Source: Nageia nagi
Taxonomy: Eukaryota; Pinophyta
Assembly (NCBI GenBank): GCA_050084985.1
Contig: JBITNC010000001.1
Span: forward strand, 154,876,001 to 154,940,000
DNA length: 64,000 nucleotides
Direction of reading: 5' to 3'
Made by a program: the position numbers and the translations under genes. Below are positions 23,844-36,300 of this stretch, piece by piece (positions within the stretch are counted from its first letter, which is position 1; each line of letters opens with the position of its first letter). The notes under the pieces were generated by a model that ran no database searches, was not told where the DNA came from, and worked only from the letters and a program-made list of their open reading frames with translations.

Positions 23844-24947
23844 TGTAATGTCCCCAAATTTGTAAAACATCCACTTTCTCTCCTCTTGGAGTGTGACGTT
23901 CATGGCAAAGGAGGAGACACCAAAAATAAATTAATTTAGGAGTATTTTATTAATATTTTGCATTTATTTCTATAACCAAGGCTAAAGAGACCCTTGAGGC
24001 ACTCACCCTTGGATTTTATTTAATTAATCTAGCTTAATTATTTGTAATTAATGTAATATTAGTCTCTCATAATGGGATGTTGCATTTATGAGCCATTGAT
24101 CTTGTAATTTGGCATCTCTAGGCAACCATTATGGGACGTGAGCTTCCTGGGTCCCTAAATGATTTAATTTGTCATCCCAAGACACCAGAAGAGGGATGTT
24201 GCACTTTGGGTGATTCCAAGGTATGAGAGATCTTGTTATAAAAGGAGATGGGATGCATCATTTGGAGCATTCTTGAAGATCATTAGAGTTTATCTCTTTT
24301 TGAGGGTTAGCATCTAGTGGAGTTGCAACTTTCTAGCTAGCTTAGTGGGAGAGCTTGAGCCAGTGTGGAGGAGTTCTTACCTAAGCTAGGATAGTAACTT
24401 GAGCTAGTGAGATGGAGTTGCTAGAGTAGCTCAAGCTAGTGAGGTGGAGTTACTAGAATAGTTCAAACCAGTGTGGTGGAACTATTTTATCCTTGATCCA
24501 GATCCAACCAGTGGGGTAGATCTAGATCCAGCTAGTGTGACCATATTCTAGATCTAGATCTAACCTACCAAATTAGTGTGAGGAGGTATGTCCTAGATCC
24601 AGACCAATTGAATCAATGTGAGGAGGCTCATCCAGCATTAGGGAGAAGAAATTGAAGAACTTATAGGGCCAAATCATCTAAATCTACCTTATGAGGGTAA
24701 ACATCCCCCTTCTTGAGAATTTAGGTATTTTTCCTTGAGTATTGTACTTGTCCATTTGGGACATCCTAGCTCTTAAAGAATAAAATTCATTTCTGGCTCT
24801 ATTTCTTATTCAATTTGCAGATCTGATTTGAATTGAGCTAGATAGAAAAATATAAAAATATATATAAATTTCTAAGTAGTGATATTTCAACTTTGGAATA
24901 TTACACTTTAACAAAAATTACATTTTGTGAGTTTTAGGGATATTATA
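23844..24947 (+). repeat. 5' LTR of element G
   Basis: TGTAATGTCCCC to ..GATATTATA (CA end mutated to TA; the other LTR has TATTACA). The TATA box TATAAAAG at 24237-24244 is identical in the 3' LTR (27795-27802). It has repeated AGCTAGTGAGGTGGAGTT-type phrases (about 24340-24480). LTR identity by eye is well above 90 percent. Confidence 0.92.
24237..24244 (+). promoter_or_regulatory. TATA box, element G 5' LTR
   Basis: TATAAAAG, conserved in both LTRs, with transcript start expected about 30 bp downstream. Confidence 0.65.
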
Positions 24948-24948
24948 G

Positions 24949-24960
24949 TGGTATCAGAGC
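24949..24960 (+). promoter_or_regulatory. primer-binding site of element G
   Basis: An exact TGGTATCAGAGC, complementary to the 3' end of plant initiator tRNA-Met, one base after the LTR. Confidence 0.95.
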
Positions 24961-24988
24961 TAGTTTTCCTGCCAGCTTGTATTAACTC

Positions 24989-27401
24989 ATGCCACCCAAG
25001 ATCCATAATTACTACTTGAGAGGAAGAAGTGATCCTGATTACTAGCCAAGCTTGGAGGAGAGAGATGTAATAGATCTAGAGGGATCTGAAGAGTGGGAGG
25101 AAGCCAGTTAAGGGAACATGGTCAATTCCAACATAGCCATCTTGGATGCATTAAGAAAGATGATGGAGCAATTGTAGATACTCACATCCCAAAGAGGGAA
25201 CTAGACTCCACCACCCAGCTAGGAGAATAGAAATAGCTAAGGAGAGAGCTCATCTGGAGCTAGATCTCATTACCAAAAGTCTGTACCTATTCCACCTAAG
25301 CCTCTTTTCAGAAAAGAGGAAGATTCAGAGGAGATCTATTGGAGACATTAGGAGAGGCTTGACCAATTATTCAATGAGTACATGGCAAAACTAGTAGAGT
25401 ACAAAAACATCATATCTTTCCAAGAATTTTATGGACAATTGGAAGAAGGATAAGGAGGATGCCCACCTATCTTTAAGGAGCCATTGTAGAAGATCCAATT
25501 GGAGAAATTTGATGGAGGTGTAGGGATCTCAGTAAGAGGATGGATTCACCAGATCCAAACATACCTATCTTTCAATTCCATGGTAGAAGATGAGGCCATA
25601 CATTTTACCACACTCTCCCTAAAGGGACAAGCCTATGAGTGGTGGCACCATGGATTGAAAATGTTGGGGCATGACCAGATCTCAACTTTTGATGAATTTT
25701 GCCAAAGGTTGCTGGAACATTTTGAAAAGAAGACTGGAGAAAGTTACTTCCATGAGCTCACCAAGATACAATAGAAAGGTACAATTGAAGAATATGTAGA
25801 TGAGTTTATGAATGTTTCTATTATGGTTTTAGATCTATCAGAAGCTAGAAGGATGGCTATGTTCATGGAAGGTTTGAATGAAAATATCAGAGCATCTATC
25901 AAAGCATTTGAGCCAAATGATCTTGATGAGGTAATTAGAAGGGTTGTAGCACTTGAATCAACCAGTTTGATCCAAGGAAAGAGTAATCAAGGAAGGATGT
26001 AGCCACCCCAGCAATAAATTATGCTAGAAAGTAAAATGAATGGGAGCCAAGGAAGGCTCACATCTCCACCAAGGAGAAATGTATGTCCATTGGAGTAGAC
26101 ATAGAGGGATCGAGAGATCTCATGTTATAAAATAAGAAGAAGGAAAATGTGCTTTATCTACAGAGGATCATGGGAGCCAGGCCATCACTACAATGGGAAG
26201 GTGTAGCTCAGTTATGTAGAGGTAGTGGAGATGGAGGAACCTAAATCAGATCTGTGGAGCATTTCAGAATATGTGGAAGAATTTTCCACTCATGGTACCT
26301 TGGCCACCATTAGTGGAGCACCCCATTGCCCCACATTGTGCATTCAGGGAAGAGCTCTAGGAGAAGAAGTGACTATTCTTATCGATGGAGGGACATCTCA
26401 TAACTTCATTGATGCTTTGTTTGTTGCTAAGAAAGGAGTAAGGATGGAAATTTTTGAAGGATTCAATGTGGCCAATGCTAATAGCCAGATCTCATTTTGC
26501 AATAAGGTGATTAGAAAACTTCTAGTTGAGACCAAGAATTACTCCATAAGAAGTGATTTCTATGTATATCTCATGGGAGGGACCTTGCACATGGTATTTG
26601 GAATTCAATGGTTGAAAACTTTGGGGTAGATTAGGACAAATTATGACACCTTGGAAATGAAGTTCCTAGCAAATGGAAAGGAGGTCATCATGAGAGGATT
26701 GCAGGGTAGTAATAGGGCCACTTCACAAGCCCATTGATTGGAAGTAATAGAAGATCAAAAGCAACAACATCGAATCATTCCTCACATCCCAAATAGAACT
26801 ACCATGCAAGACATCACCCAGTCCCAAGGTAACACGCCCACATTTGCTCAACCACTAATGAATTGGTTAAGAGTGTTCTTTTTCTGGATAATAAGTTGGA
26901 GGTTGATTGAAGATTGGAAATAAGTGATAATACTTGTTGGTTAGATTTACTTCTCTTTGGCATATATGTCCCTATTACAAGTATATTGCTGCAAAATTTT
27001 TTGGTATAAATTATCCATCATCTTGCTTAAAATGAGAAATAGAGGGATTGGAGATTTGGTATTACTTCATCATACTTTTCCTTGTGAACCACTTAGCCAC
27101 TTAGACCATTCAGATGTTGGGATGAATGTATTCATGCTTTCTAAAATTGCAAATTCTCCCTCCCATCATGTGATGTAGTCCTAGATAGAAGATAACCCAC
27201 TAGCACTCCTTGATTTCATTTAGGACTTGGATGTTGGGTTGTGGAGCTATGAAGGTAGACATTTTGGCCATCATTTGTAGTAAAAAATCAAAACTCTTTC
27301 TCCTTGTTCTTTCATCCACATTACAACTTTTCAGGATGGGAAAGAGAAGGGCCAATTTATCTTGAGTTGCTTGGGGACAAGCAATTCAGGAAGGGGAGAC
27401 T
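24989..27401 (+). pseudogene. gag-protease polyprotein of element G
   Basis: From ATG 24989 all open stretches (25499, 25808, 26225, 26738, 26957) share one frame, about 800 codons, with stops but no frameshift. Retrotrans_gag is at residues ~170-330 ('GWIHQIQTYLSF', 'AYEWWHHGLKML', 'FCQRLLEHFEKK', 'EEYVDEFMNVS', 'MFMEGLNENIR'). The knuckle near 26130-26200 follows the C..CR..W.PGH pattern with one Cys changed to Tyr. The aspartic protease is at residues ~445-550 with its active site intact ('ILIDGGTSHNFID'), ending 'VFGIQWLKTLG'. The remaining ~250 codons keep the frame but match no enzyme I know. There is no RT or integrase. The ATG was chosen for being 28 bp after the primer site and opening 'MPPKIHNYYLRGR'. 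Confidence 0.85.
27389..27401 (+). promoter_or_regulatory. polypurine tract of element G
   Basis: GGAAGGGGAGACT directly precedes the TGTAATG LTR start. Confidence 0.9.
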
Positions 27402-28504
27402 TGTAATGTCCCCAAATTTGTAAAACATCCACTTTCTCTCCTCTTGGAGTGTGACGTTCATGGCAAAGGAGGAGACACCAAAAATAAATTAATTTAGGAG
27501 TATTTTATTAATATTTTGCATTTATTTCTATAACCAAGGCTAAAGAGACCCTTGAGGCACTCACCCTTGGATTTTATTTAATTAATCTAGCTTAATTATT
27601 TGTAATTAATGTAATATTAGTCTCTCATAATGGGATGTTGCATTTATGAGCCATTGATCTTGTAATTTGGCATCTCTAGGCAACCATTATGGGACGTGGG
27701 CTTCCTGGGTCCCTAGATGATTTAATTTGTCATCCTAAGACACCAAAAGAGGGACATTGCACTTTGGGTGATTCCAAGGTATGAGAGATCTTGTTATAAA
27801 AGGAGATGGGATGCATCATTTGGGGCATGCTTGAAGATCATCAAAGTTTATCTCTTTCCAGGGGTTAGCAACTAGTGGAGTTGTAGCTTTCTAGCTAGCT
27901 TAGTGGGATAGCTCAAGCCACTGTGGAGGAGTTCTTACCTAAGCTAGGATAGTAACTTGAGCCAATGAGATGGAGTTGCTAGAGTAGCTCATGCCAATGA
28001 GGTGGAGTTATTGGAATAGTTCAAGCCAGTGTGGTGGAACTATTTTGTCCTTGATCCAGATCCAGCCAGTGGGGTAGATCCAAATCCAACCAGTGTGGCC
28101 ATATTCCAGATCTAGATCTAACCTACCAAATTAGTGTGAGGAGTCACATCCTAGATCCAAACCAATTGAATCAATGTGAGGAGGCTCATCTAGCATTGGG
28201 GAGAAGAAATTAAAGAACTTGCAAGGCTAGATCATCCAAATCTACCTTGTGAGGGTAAACGTCCCTCTTCTTGAGCATTTGGGTATTTTTCCTTGAGTAT
28301 TGTACTTGTCCATTTGGGACATCCCAGCTCTTGAAGAATAAAATTCATTTTTGGCTCTATTTCTTATTCAATTTGCAGATCCAATTTGAATTAAGCTAGA
28401 TAGAAAAATATAAAAATATATATAAATTCCTAAGTAGTGATATTTCAACTTTAGAATATTACACTTTAACAAAATCACATTTTGTGAGTTTTGGGGATAT
28501 TACA
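27402..28504 (+). repeat. 3' LTR of element G
   Basis: TGTAATGTCCCC to ..GGATATTACA, near-identical to 23844-24947 and followed by AATTA. TATA box at 27795-27802. Confidence 0.92.
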
Positions 28505-28509
28505 AATTA

Positions 28510-28735
28510 ATCAATTTCATTTTCTTAAAATATTTAAGGACCTTCAAACCATACCCATATTTTGATCATCATGGTCCATGAGATTGTGCCTCTCTACTAC
28601 ATTCCCTTAAAATGATTTTTAACTTTCTTAAGAAGCCCAATCTAAGAATATCATGTAATTGTTGCAATCCATGATATTATATCTTTTTAATTCATTTTGG
28701 TAAATATTTCATGATACTTTTATATGAATTTTATA
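28510..28735 (-). pseudogene. PPR gene relic, copy 2 (right part)
   Basis: Continues the copy-2 relic beyond element G. The minus strand has 'KDIISWIATIT', 'IGLLKKVKNHFKGM' and 'GTISWTMMIKIW', aligning with 22330-22500 of copy 1. Stops at several positions. Confidence 0.75.
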
Positions 28736-29400
28736 AGAACCAAGTGATATGTAATCACCAAAAGCCTATGGCTTACTTGGATATTTAAATACATATTAAT
28801 TAGATTATTATTGCTAACATATAATCTTCCATATGTAATATTGTATAATACTAAAATTAGAAAGAAAACCTTATAGTAATTAAAATGCATACATACAAAA
28901 AATAAGTGAGACAACAAGGATATGTATTAGTTATTCTCATTATGGGAGTACATCCTATTTAATGGATGCTATGAAATTATTGGCCAATATAGCATTACAA
29001 AATATGAAAGAAAATGGAGTAACTATTGCAATGTATAGTCTACAAGCCTCCTCACTTGTGTAATATTGTAACCTTCAACAAATCATAAATGGAGTCACCA
29101 AATATATAAATAATAGTCTATAATTATGTTAGAAGTAGTAAACACATCAATAACTTTTCAAAAAACATGAACAATAGATTTCAATTAAAGAAATAACCAT
29201 GAACCGATGATGAACCACCTAAAAATTGATGAAATATCTTCCAAAATGAACATGGAAATCAAAATGACCTTAATCATTCAGTTCCTTGCTTTAATTATCC
29301 TAATGAAATGACATTAGTGCCCTACTTTTAGATTTACATGAGACTAGCATTATTCATCATATAGATCTATGTCACTAATTTAATGGAGTATGTAATATTA
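28736..29400. other. no gene seen
   Basis: AT-rich sequence between the PPR relic and a gypsy relic. A 65-codon stretch at 28917-28720 (minus) is Leu/Ile/Tyr-rich and looks incidental. Confidence 0.45.
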
Positions 29401-31440
29401 TAAGTATAGATATCCTTGGTACACAAACCTTTGCTCACAGATGATCAAACTTTTGAATTGATCCATTTTATCTCACACCTCTTTCTTATAAAAGGAATTT
29501 GGTCCCATAAATACTTAAGTATTAAAAATATAATTAAATATTTCCCCCACCTTAACTTTATCATATCACTTAGCTTTAGTAGGCATTTGGTCCTTCAAAC
29601 CAACCAATGTAACCATATTTCTTACACAACCTTTCTAGTAGTATGAGCCTTATTTTTCAAAGTTAAATCTTCCCCAAGCTCATTCATTATAATTGGAGAT
29701 AAGTCATCAACTAATAATAAAAATTGACTTATTCCTTGTTATATTTTAGGTATCGTGGATGGCTCAAATAACTTCAAGTTCTCCACATTAACAACTAAAT
29801 TGATATTCATGTAGGTAGGAAGATCCAATATAAATGCATTATCACTTATTAGTTCCATAATATTAAATGGTCCATAAATTATTATTTTAAGCTTCTCGTT
29901 TGGTCCTTGAAACCTATTCTTACTAAGATGAAAAAAATTTGATCTTCCATTTGAAACTTATGGTCAACCATATGCTTGTCATGCCTCAATTTGTACTTGG
30001 ATTGGCTAGCTTGTAGCTGCTCTTAGAATTTCAAATAAATTTTCCTTATCTTATCAATGAATTATTCAGCTTTGTTTTCTACTTTCATAATTGAATTATC
30101 ATTATCCTTTTGATATCCAAAAATATAATCAAAAGGAATGGAGTTAAATATCAATAACAAGTTTCAAATGGAGTTTTATTTGTATAGGTATAGATTAACC
30201 TATTGTAAGAATGTTGAATAAACATAAGATGATAATCCTAATAATTTAGATGTTTACCATAATGAACCATCAGTAGTTGAACTATTATTCTATTTACTAG
30301 AGTATGCCCATTTGTTTGAGGATGTAAAGTAGTACTCCTTTTCAAGCTAGTGTCCATATTACCTAATAAAAAAGTCTAAATTTTACCTAAAATTTTGGAA
30401 TCTCTATCTGAAATAATAAATATAAATACACCAAAATGAATCCACGCATGAGAAAATAAAATATTTATAGCTTATTGTCTTGTTATAGTATTCTTATGTG
30501 GAATTATCACATATATGTTGCTAAATCTATTAACAATCATAAATAAATAGTCATATCCCTTCTTATAAATAGGTAATACTTCTACAAAATTCATTAAAAT
30601 ATTCTCCCAAAGAAGATTAGGAACTAGAAGTGGTTGATAAAAAGCTAAGTTTTTATTGCTAGGTTTTCTAATGTAACACATCACACACCCTCTTATATAC
30701 TTGGAAACTTGCTTTTGGATCTCTGAACAATAAGAATAACTTTACAAATTTGTAATTATCTTACCAACCCCATAATGTTAAATAATTCTTGATAAATGAG
30801 CCTCTATGATCAAATGAATCCTCTCTTTCAAGAACACATAAAATATTATGATTGTATAGAACTTTATCCTTAATGTGAAATTCATCCATACCTTCACAAT
30901 ATTATGTAGATTATTATTTCATCTTCTAATATATCTCTCCAAAGTTTACATCATGCATATATGCCTCATAAAATAATTCAAAAATAAATGAAAACCATTT
31001 CATGATAGTCAGAGAAGTTAAATTATACTATTAGAATAGCATGAGCAATGTAGTTTCAAAGAACAAGGGCATCAACCTTGTTGATGTTGCAATTGGAGGT
31101 CTAGAAATTATATCAATAATTTTGCTAGTGCTTCATTTCTTATATTTTATGATTATATGAAACTATTACAAAAACTCCATCCATCTAAAGTGCCTTTATT
31201 ATTATAACTTAGATTGAGTTTGCAAATATTGTAATGGTTGATGATAAGTATAAATCATTATCTCCTTACCCATTAAGTAAGGGGTCCATTTCTTCACCAC
31301 TTGAATCAATGTGTATAATTATTTTGTCACATGTAGGATAGTTCAAAAATTATCCATTGAACTTCTTATATATCCAAAATGCATATCATGTTAGTGTCAC
31401 TGGTTACGATAAAAAGTTTACCTTAGCATAACTAGAGGTT
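29400..31440 (-). pseudogene. Ty3/gypsy pol relic: RNase H, integrase, C-terminal tail
   Basis: On the minus strand, in order: an RNase H fragment (about 31400-31040, mixed frames); the integrase zinc finger (about 30790-30660, H..H then 'YIRGCVMCYIRKP'); the catalytic core with 'LVPNLLWENILMNFVEVLP', 'FSNIYVIIPHKNTITRQ', the second Asp context 'FIISDRDSKILGKI' and 'LHPQTNGHTLVNRIIVQLL'; and the SH3-like tail 'GPFNIMELISDNAFILDLP' with 'INLVVNVENLKLFEPS' (about 29890-29750). A possible chromodomain-like stretch follows near 29650-29480. The longest open part is 30684-30472. RT, gag and LTRs are not found. The family differs from the integrase at 4985-5800. Confidence 0.8.
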
Positions 31441-32324
31441 ATAGTGGAAATAGGAGCAAGATTTGAACCCGTAATGTGGTAGAGAATAATGTAACTAGTT
31501 ATCAATTCCTCTAATCTAATATTAAAAATTTGAATAAACTAAAAGAAAAAAATAGTAATTAAAAATATGCATTCAGTACCTAAAATGGATAAATTAGAGT
31601 TGTTAAAGATCTAAAACATAAAGTTGGAGGATAAGAAAACTATTCAAAGGTCAAAATACCCAAAAAATAAGATTGATGAAAATGTTGTAGGCTGATGATA
31701 GAATTGATGGTGATTATGATATTTGAAGATTTTGAATTTTTGAAAGTTATGGAGGATGTTGTATGGTCTCAAGACTTTAGACCCATAGTTCAAGTGGTTA
31801 TAAAAGTTTTTAAGTTATCCATTTTAGTATTATATAACTTTCAAATTAGATTCAAGGTATATCAATATTCTTTAGTTATTTAGCCTTGCATTGATAACCT
31901 TGGAGAGCTTGTCATACTTGTGCATAAAGATATATTAATTATTTAATATTTTTCTCCTCAAGAAAGTTGATAGATTGATCATTGAAGAATTGATAAAGGT
32001 TGATACTTTAAAATGATATTACTCTTGGTATTTATTATCTTTAAAATAATATTATTAGATAAAATGATAATAACTTATTGAAGTTAGAATGTATTTTATT
32101 GATGCTTTAATAAGTACAAGAGGATGGATCCATTTTATGGCCAAAAAGTGGACATTTTTTTCTTTGATTTTTGGTTTAGTCATAATTAATATCAAAATTT
32201 GAAGCACTTAGGATGGAATATTGAAAAAGGTCACTTAGATAAAAATGTAGTTTTTGAGGTCTAGTTTTCAAATATTCTAATTTACCCATATGATAGAAAT
32301 TAAATTTTGATATGTTGAGTGAAG
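31441..32324. other. no gene seen; left flank of Copia C
   Basis: AT-rich. A 62-codon stretch at 31695-31883 shows no motif. A tRNA T-arm-like GGGTTCAAATC occurs on the minus strand near 31460 without a tRNA around it. Confidence 0.45.
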
Positions 32325-32617
32325 TATTTTCATTGTTGTCACCAAAATCAATAGGACCCAATTGGTGTTGTGATACAATTTTTGGAGCATCGATAGAGAT
32401 GTTCAATGATGTTGAGAATGTGTTTGATGGTTGGTTAAAGTTTTCGTAAGTAATTTATGCAAATTTATAAAAATTGCAAAAGTTGGAAAACTTGCAAAAG
32501 TTATCCAAAAGTTCTTTAGAGCTTATTTGGAGATGTTTGGGGCATGTGTGGACATGTTCAATGCTAGAAAAAAGTTGTTATAGCATGTTGTTGTAAAATT
32601 TCAAAAGATGAAAAAGT
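32325..32617 (+). repeat. 5' LTR of Copia C, left part
   Basis: Aligns with 56056-56307 (shared GGACCCAATTG and GTGTTTGATG phrases). It carries repeated GCAAAAGTT-type A-tracts. At 32541-32570 it preserves the uninterrupted site into which F inserted in the other LTR. The start is inferred from where similarity begins (TATTTTCATTG here, TGTTGTCATTG there). Confidence 0.85.
32613..32617. repeat. target-site duplication of Copia E (AAAGT)
   Basis: AAAGT here and at 37922-37926, on either side of the TATT..AACA LTR ends. Confidence 0.8.
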
Positions 32618-33230
32618 TATTGTGTGTGGAGCATGATTGTTCAGAGTTCTTTGTTTTAGTTGGATGTATACCCCAGGAAGTTTGTACACCCCTCCACATG
32701 GGGGGGTTACAGGGGGGACTGGTCCCCCTACGGGGGTTCGGGGGGAATGTCCCCCCCAGCTGGGTGGTATGGGGGCCAGTGTTCCCTCGGTGGGGGTTCG
32801 GGGGTAGTGCCCCGAAGCTAAAAATAGATGTAAAATTATCTTGTAAAAGTATAGTAATTTCTAGTCAATCTAGGCCATTCATTAGGCGAATGATCTAATG
32901 GTAGAACTTATGTTTAGTTTAGGGTTTTTTGCCCTAGAAGGCAACCCCTCTCTTTATATGAGGGCATTGTAGTAGACATGCATTGGTGAGCAGAAACAGA
33001 GATGTGATACTATGAGAGAAAATAAAGGATATTATAGCAGATCTACTGTAGGTTATATTTCTTCACTTTACTAGATAATAGAAAGGAAGGACTAGCTGTT
33101 TGGTGTGGACATAGCCCAAACTGGGTGAACCACATATATCTATGTCTCTCTTATTTATGCATTTTATATGTTTATATTTTTTGCAATATTTTATGCATTC
33201 CATTGCTCCAAAATATATAATTTTCTAACA
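32618..33230 (+). repeat. 5' LTR of Copia E
   Basis: TATTGTGTG to ..TTCTAACA. The expected TG start reads TA in both LTRs. It contains a GC-rich block with long G and C runs (32688-32815) and a TATA-like TTTATATG near 32954. About nine in ten positions match the 3' LTR by eye. Confidence 0.92.
32688..32815. repeat. G-run/C-run block in Copia E 5' LTR
   Basis: At least five runs of five or more G plus matching C runs within 130 bp, in otherwise AT-rich DNA. Potential G-quadruplexes on both strands and GGGGGTTCGGGGG-type direct repeats. Repeated in the 3' LTR at 37378-37508. Confidence 0.85.
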
Positions 33231-33232
33231 AC

Positions 33233-33244
33233 TGGTATCAGAGC
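33233..33244 (+). promoter_or_regulatory. primer-binding site of Copia E
   Basis: An exact TGGTATCAGAGC (tRNA-Met initiator type), two bases after the LTR end. Confidence 0.95.
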
Positions 33245-33305
33245 TTAAGGTCTATTTGGCTGATAAACTCGCAGGAAAGAAGGATTCCTCATTCGAGTGG
33301 GAGCA

Positions 33306-36300
33306 ATGGTGGAAGATGGTAAGTTTAGGGTCAAGAAATTTAACGGCCAAAACTTCTCACTATGGAAGATGCAAATGGAAGATTATCTATATTAGAAAGA
33401 TCTATACCTACCATTGGGTGGAAAAATAAATAAGCCAATGGATATGACAGATGAAGATTGGAACCTTCTTGATAAAAAGGCACTCGAAGCAATACGGTTG
33501 AGCCTCACTGTATCATTCACCTTCAACATTTTGAAGGAAACAATGATAGAGGGTTTGTTTTAGATGTTGTCAAAACTATATGAAAAAACCTCAACCTCAA
33601 ACAAGGTATTTCTTATGAAATGGTTATTTAATATGAAGATGTCGAAAGGTGGATCTGTTATGGATAATTTAAATGATTTTAATACTGTTACAAGTCAGTT
33701 AAGTTCTGTAGAGGTAAACTTTGATGATGAAGTTAGAGCTCTATTATTCTTGTGCTCATTACCAGAAAGTTGGAATGGTTTAGTAATGGCCATTAGTAAC
33801 TCTATGTCTAGATTTAGTACTTTAAAGTTTGATGATGTTGTCGGTGCTATCCTTAGCGAGGAAATGCGACAAAAAATCTCTGGTGAGACATCAGGAAATG
33901 CTTTGAGTGTAGATTCTAGGGGAAGAAAAATGGAAAAAGGAAAGAGCTCAGGATATCGTAGTAAATCAAGGAAAGGTAGATCCAAGTCCAGATCGGGGAT
34001 AGAGTGCTGGAAATGCGGAAAGAAAGGACACCTAAAGAGAGACTATAGATCTCAGAAGGGAAAAGAAGGAGATGCATAGCAAGAAAATAATCATGAAGCA
34101 AATGTGACAGGTGAGGTGTTACAAGATGCTTTGATTCTTTCTTTTGAAAATATTAATGATTCCTAGGTGGTAGATTCAGGGGCCTCATTCCATGCCACAC
34201 CTAATAAGAAATATTTTCATGACTATGTTCAAGGAGATTTTGGACAAGTTCATTTGGGTGATGATAAACCCTGTAAAATTATTGGAATGGGTAAGGTTCT
34301 TATAAAATAGCAAAATGGAAACCAATGGATACTAAAGGAGGTAAGGCATGTTCCAGATCTAAGGAAAAATTTGATTTTAACAGGGCAGTTAGGTAGTGAA
34401 GGTTGTGTGATAACTTTCATAGATAAAGCTTGGAAGGTCACCAAAGGAGCCTTGGTAATAGCAAGAGGTGAAAAGGTTGGTACATTGTATTTATGCAACG
34501 GTATTTCTAACTCTATTAATGCTTTAACTTCTAAAGGAGCAGATGCAGCATTATGGCATCATAGGCTCGAACACATGAGTGAAAAGGGGATGAAGATTCT
34601 TCACTCAAGAAATTTGTTGCCAGGTTTGAAGAATGTTGATTTGGATTTCTATGAGAATTGCATTTATGGAAAATAGAAGAGAGTCAGATTTCTTAGAGTT
34701 GGGAAAGAAAAGAAGAGCCAAAAATTAAAGCTTGTGCATATAGATGTATGGGGACCTTCTCAGGTATCATCTCTCAGTGGCTCTCATTATTATGTTACCT
34801 TTATTAATGATGCAACTAGAAAAACTTGGATTTATTGTATTAAGAATAAATCTGATGTATTTGATACTTTCAAGAAATGGAAAGCTTTGGTTGAGATTGA
34901 GACAGGAAAGAAATTGAAGTGTCTTAGATTAGACAATGGAGGTGAATATTATAGCAAAGAGTTTGATAGGTACTGTTCAGAACATGGAATTCATAGAGAG
35001 AAGATAGTTCCAAGAACACCACAAGAAAATGGTGTATCAGAAAGGATGAACAGGACAATCATGGAGCATGCAAGGTGCATGAGATTGCATGTAGGATTGC
35101 CTTTACAGTTTTGGGCAGAAGTTGTAGATACTATTGTTTATCTAATAAATAGAGGGCCTTCAAGTTCCTTGGATGGTGGTATTCCAGAGGAAGCATGGAT
35201 AGGTAAAAAGGTAAACTACTCCTTTTTAAATCCTTTTGGTTGTGAGGCCTTTGTCCATATTGATAAAGAAAATAGAATAAAGCTTGAGGCAAAGTCAAAG
35301 AAATGTACTTTTATTGGATATGGTGTTAATGATTTTGGTTATCACTTATATGATTACAAAAATCACAAAATCATTAGGAGTAGAGATGTAATATTCAATG
35401 AAAAGGTCTTCTATAAGAATTAGTTGCAGGAAAAGAAATAAGAAAAAGAAAACAAGGAATACGTAGTTCTTGATGAAATCACTGGAAAAGTAAAGGTGCT
35501 TGAAAATAATAATAACCAACAACCACAATAGCAGCAACCACCACAACAGCAACAGGCACCCCAAACACCTGAAAGTGGTGTTAGAAGATCTACCAGGATA
35601 AGTAGACCCCCTGAATAATACTCTCCTTCATTATATTATTTATTGTTGACTGATTCTGGTGAACTTGAATGTTATGAAGAAGCAATGCAGGTTGAAAGTA
35701 GGAAGAAGTGGGAGGTAGCCATGGAAGAAGAGATGGACTCCTTAATGCATAACCAGACTTGGGACTTAGTCAGGTTGCCTGCAAGAAAAACTACACTGAA
35801 GAATAAATGGGTTTACAGGCTGAAGGAAGAAGATGGAGGAAAATAGAGGTACAAAGCTAGACTTGTGGTGAAGGGGTTTGCACAGAAGAAAGGTATTGAT
35901 TTTGATGAAATATTTTCTCTTATTGTTAAAATGACGTCAATCAAAACTATTTTTAGTCTTGTAGCAGCTGAAGATTTGCATCTTAAGCAGTTAGATGTAA
36001 AGATAGACTTTCTCCATGGGGATTTGGAGGAAGAGATATATATGCAACAGCCATAAGGATATGAGGTGAAAGGGAAGGAGAAACTAGTGTGCAGGTTGAA
36101 GAAGAGCTTGTATGGCTTGAAACAGGCTCCAAAGCAGTGGTATCTAAAATTTGACAAGTTTATGTCCGAACAAGGTTACACTAGATGTCACTCTGATCAT
36201 TATGTTTATTTGAAAAAGCAAAATGATGGTAGGTATATTATATTGTTATTGTATGTAGATGACATGCTTGTTGCAGGGTCTAACATGCAGGAAATAAATG

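Larger units (their letters stand above)
23844..28504 (+). mobile_element. complete gag-protease-only element G (4.66 kb)
   Basis: Two LTRs of 1,104 and 1,103 bp, a 5-bp target duplication, a primer-binding site, a polypurine tract, and a single reading frame coding only gag and protease. RT, RNase H and integrase are absent, although both termini are intact, so this is a non-autonomous TR-GAG-type element and not a truncation at an end. It is inserted into the second PPR relic. Confidence 0.9.

Noticed and set aside
31450-31490. tRNA-like pieces (GGGTTCAAATC on minus, TGGTAGAG on plus)
   Set aside because: The two box-like motifs are on opposite strands and no cloverleaf can be formed, so neither a tRNA nor a SINE head is supported.
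32608-32898. Open frame across the G-rich LTR block (and the matching ones at 37184-37580)
   Set aside because: Gly/Pro/Trp-rich translation arises from G and C runs in an LTR. It begins before or inside the LTR and is not part of the polyprotein.
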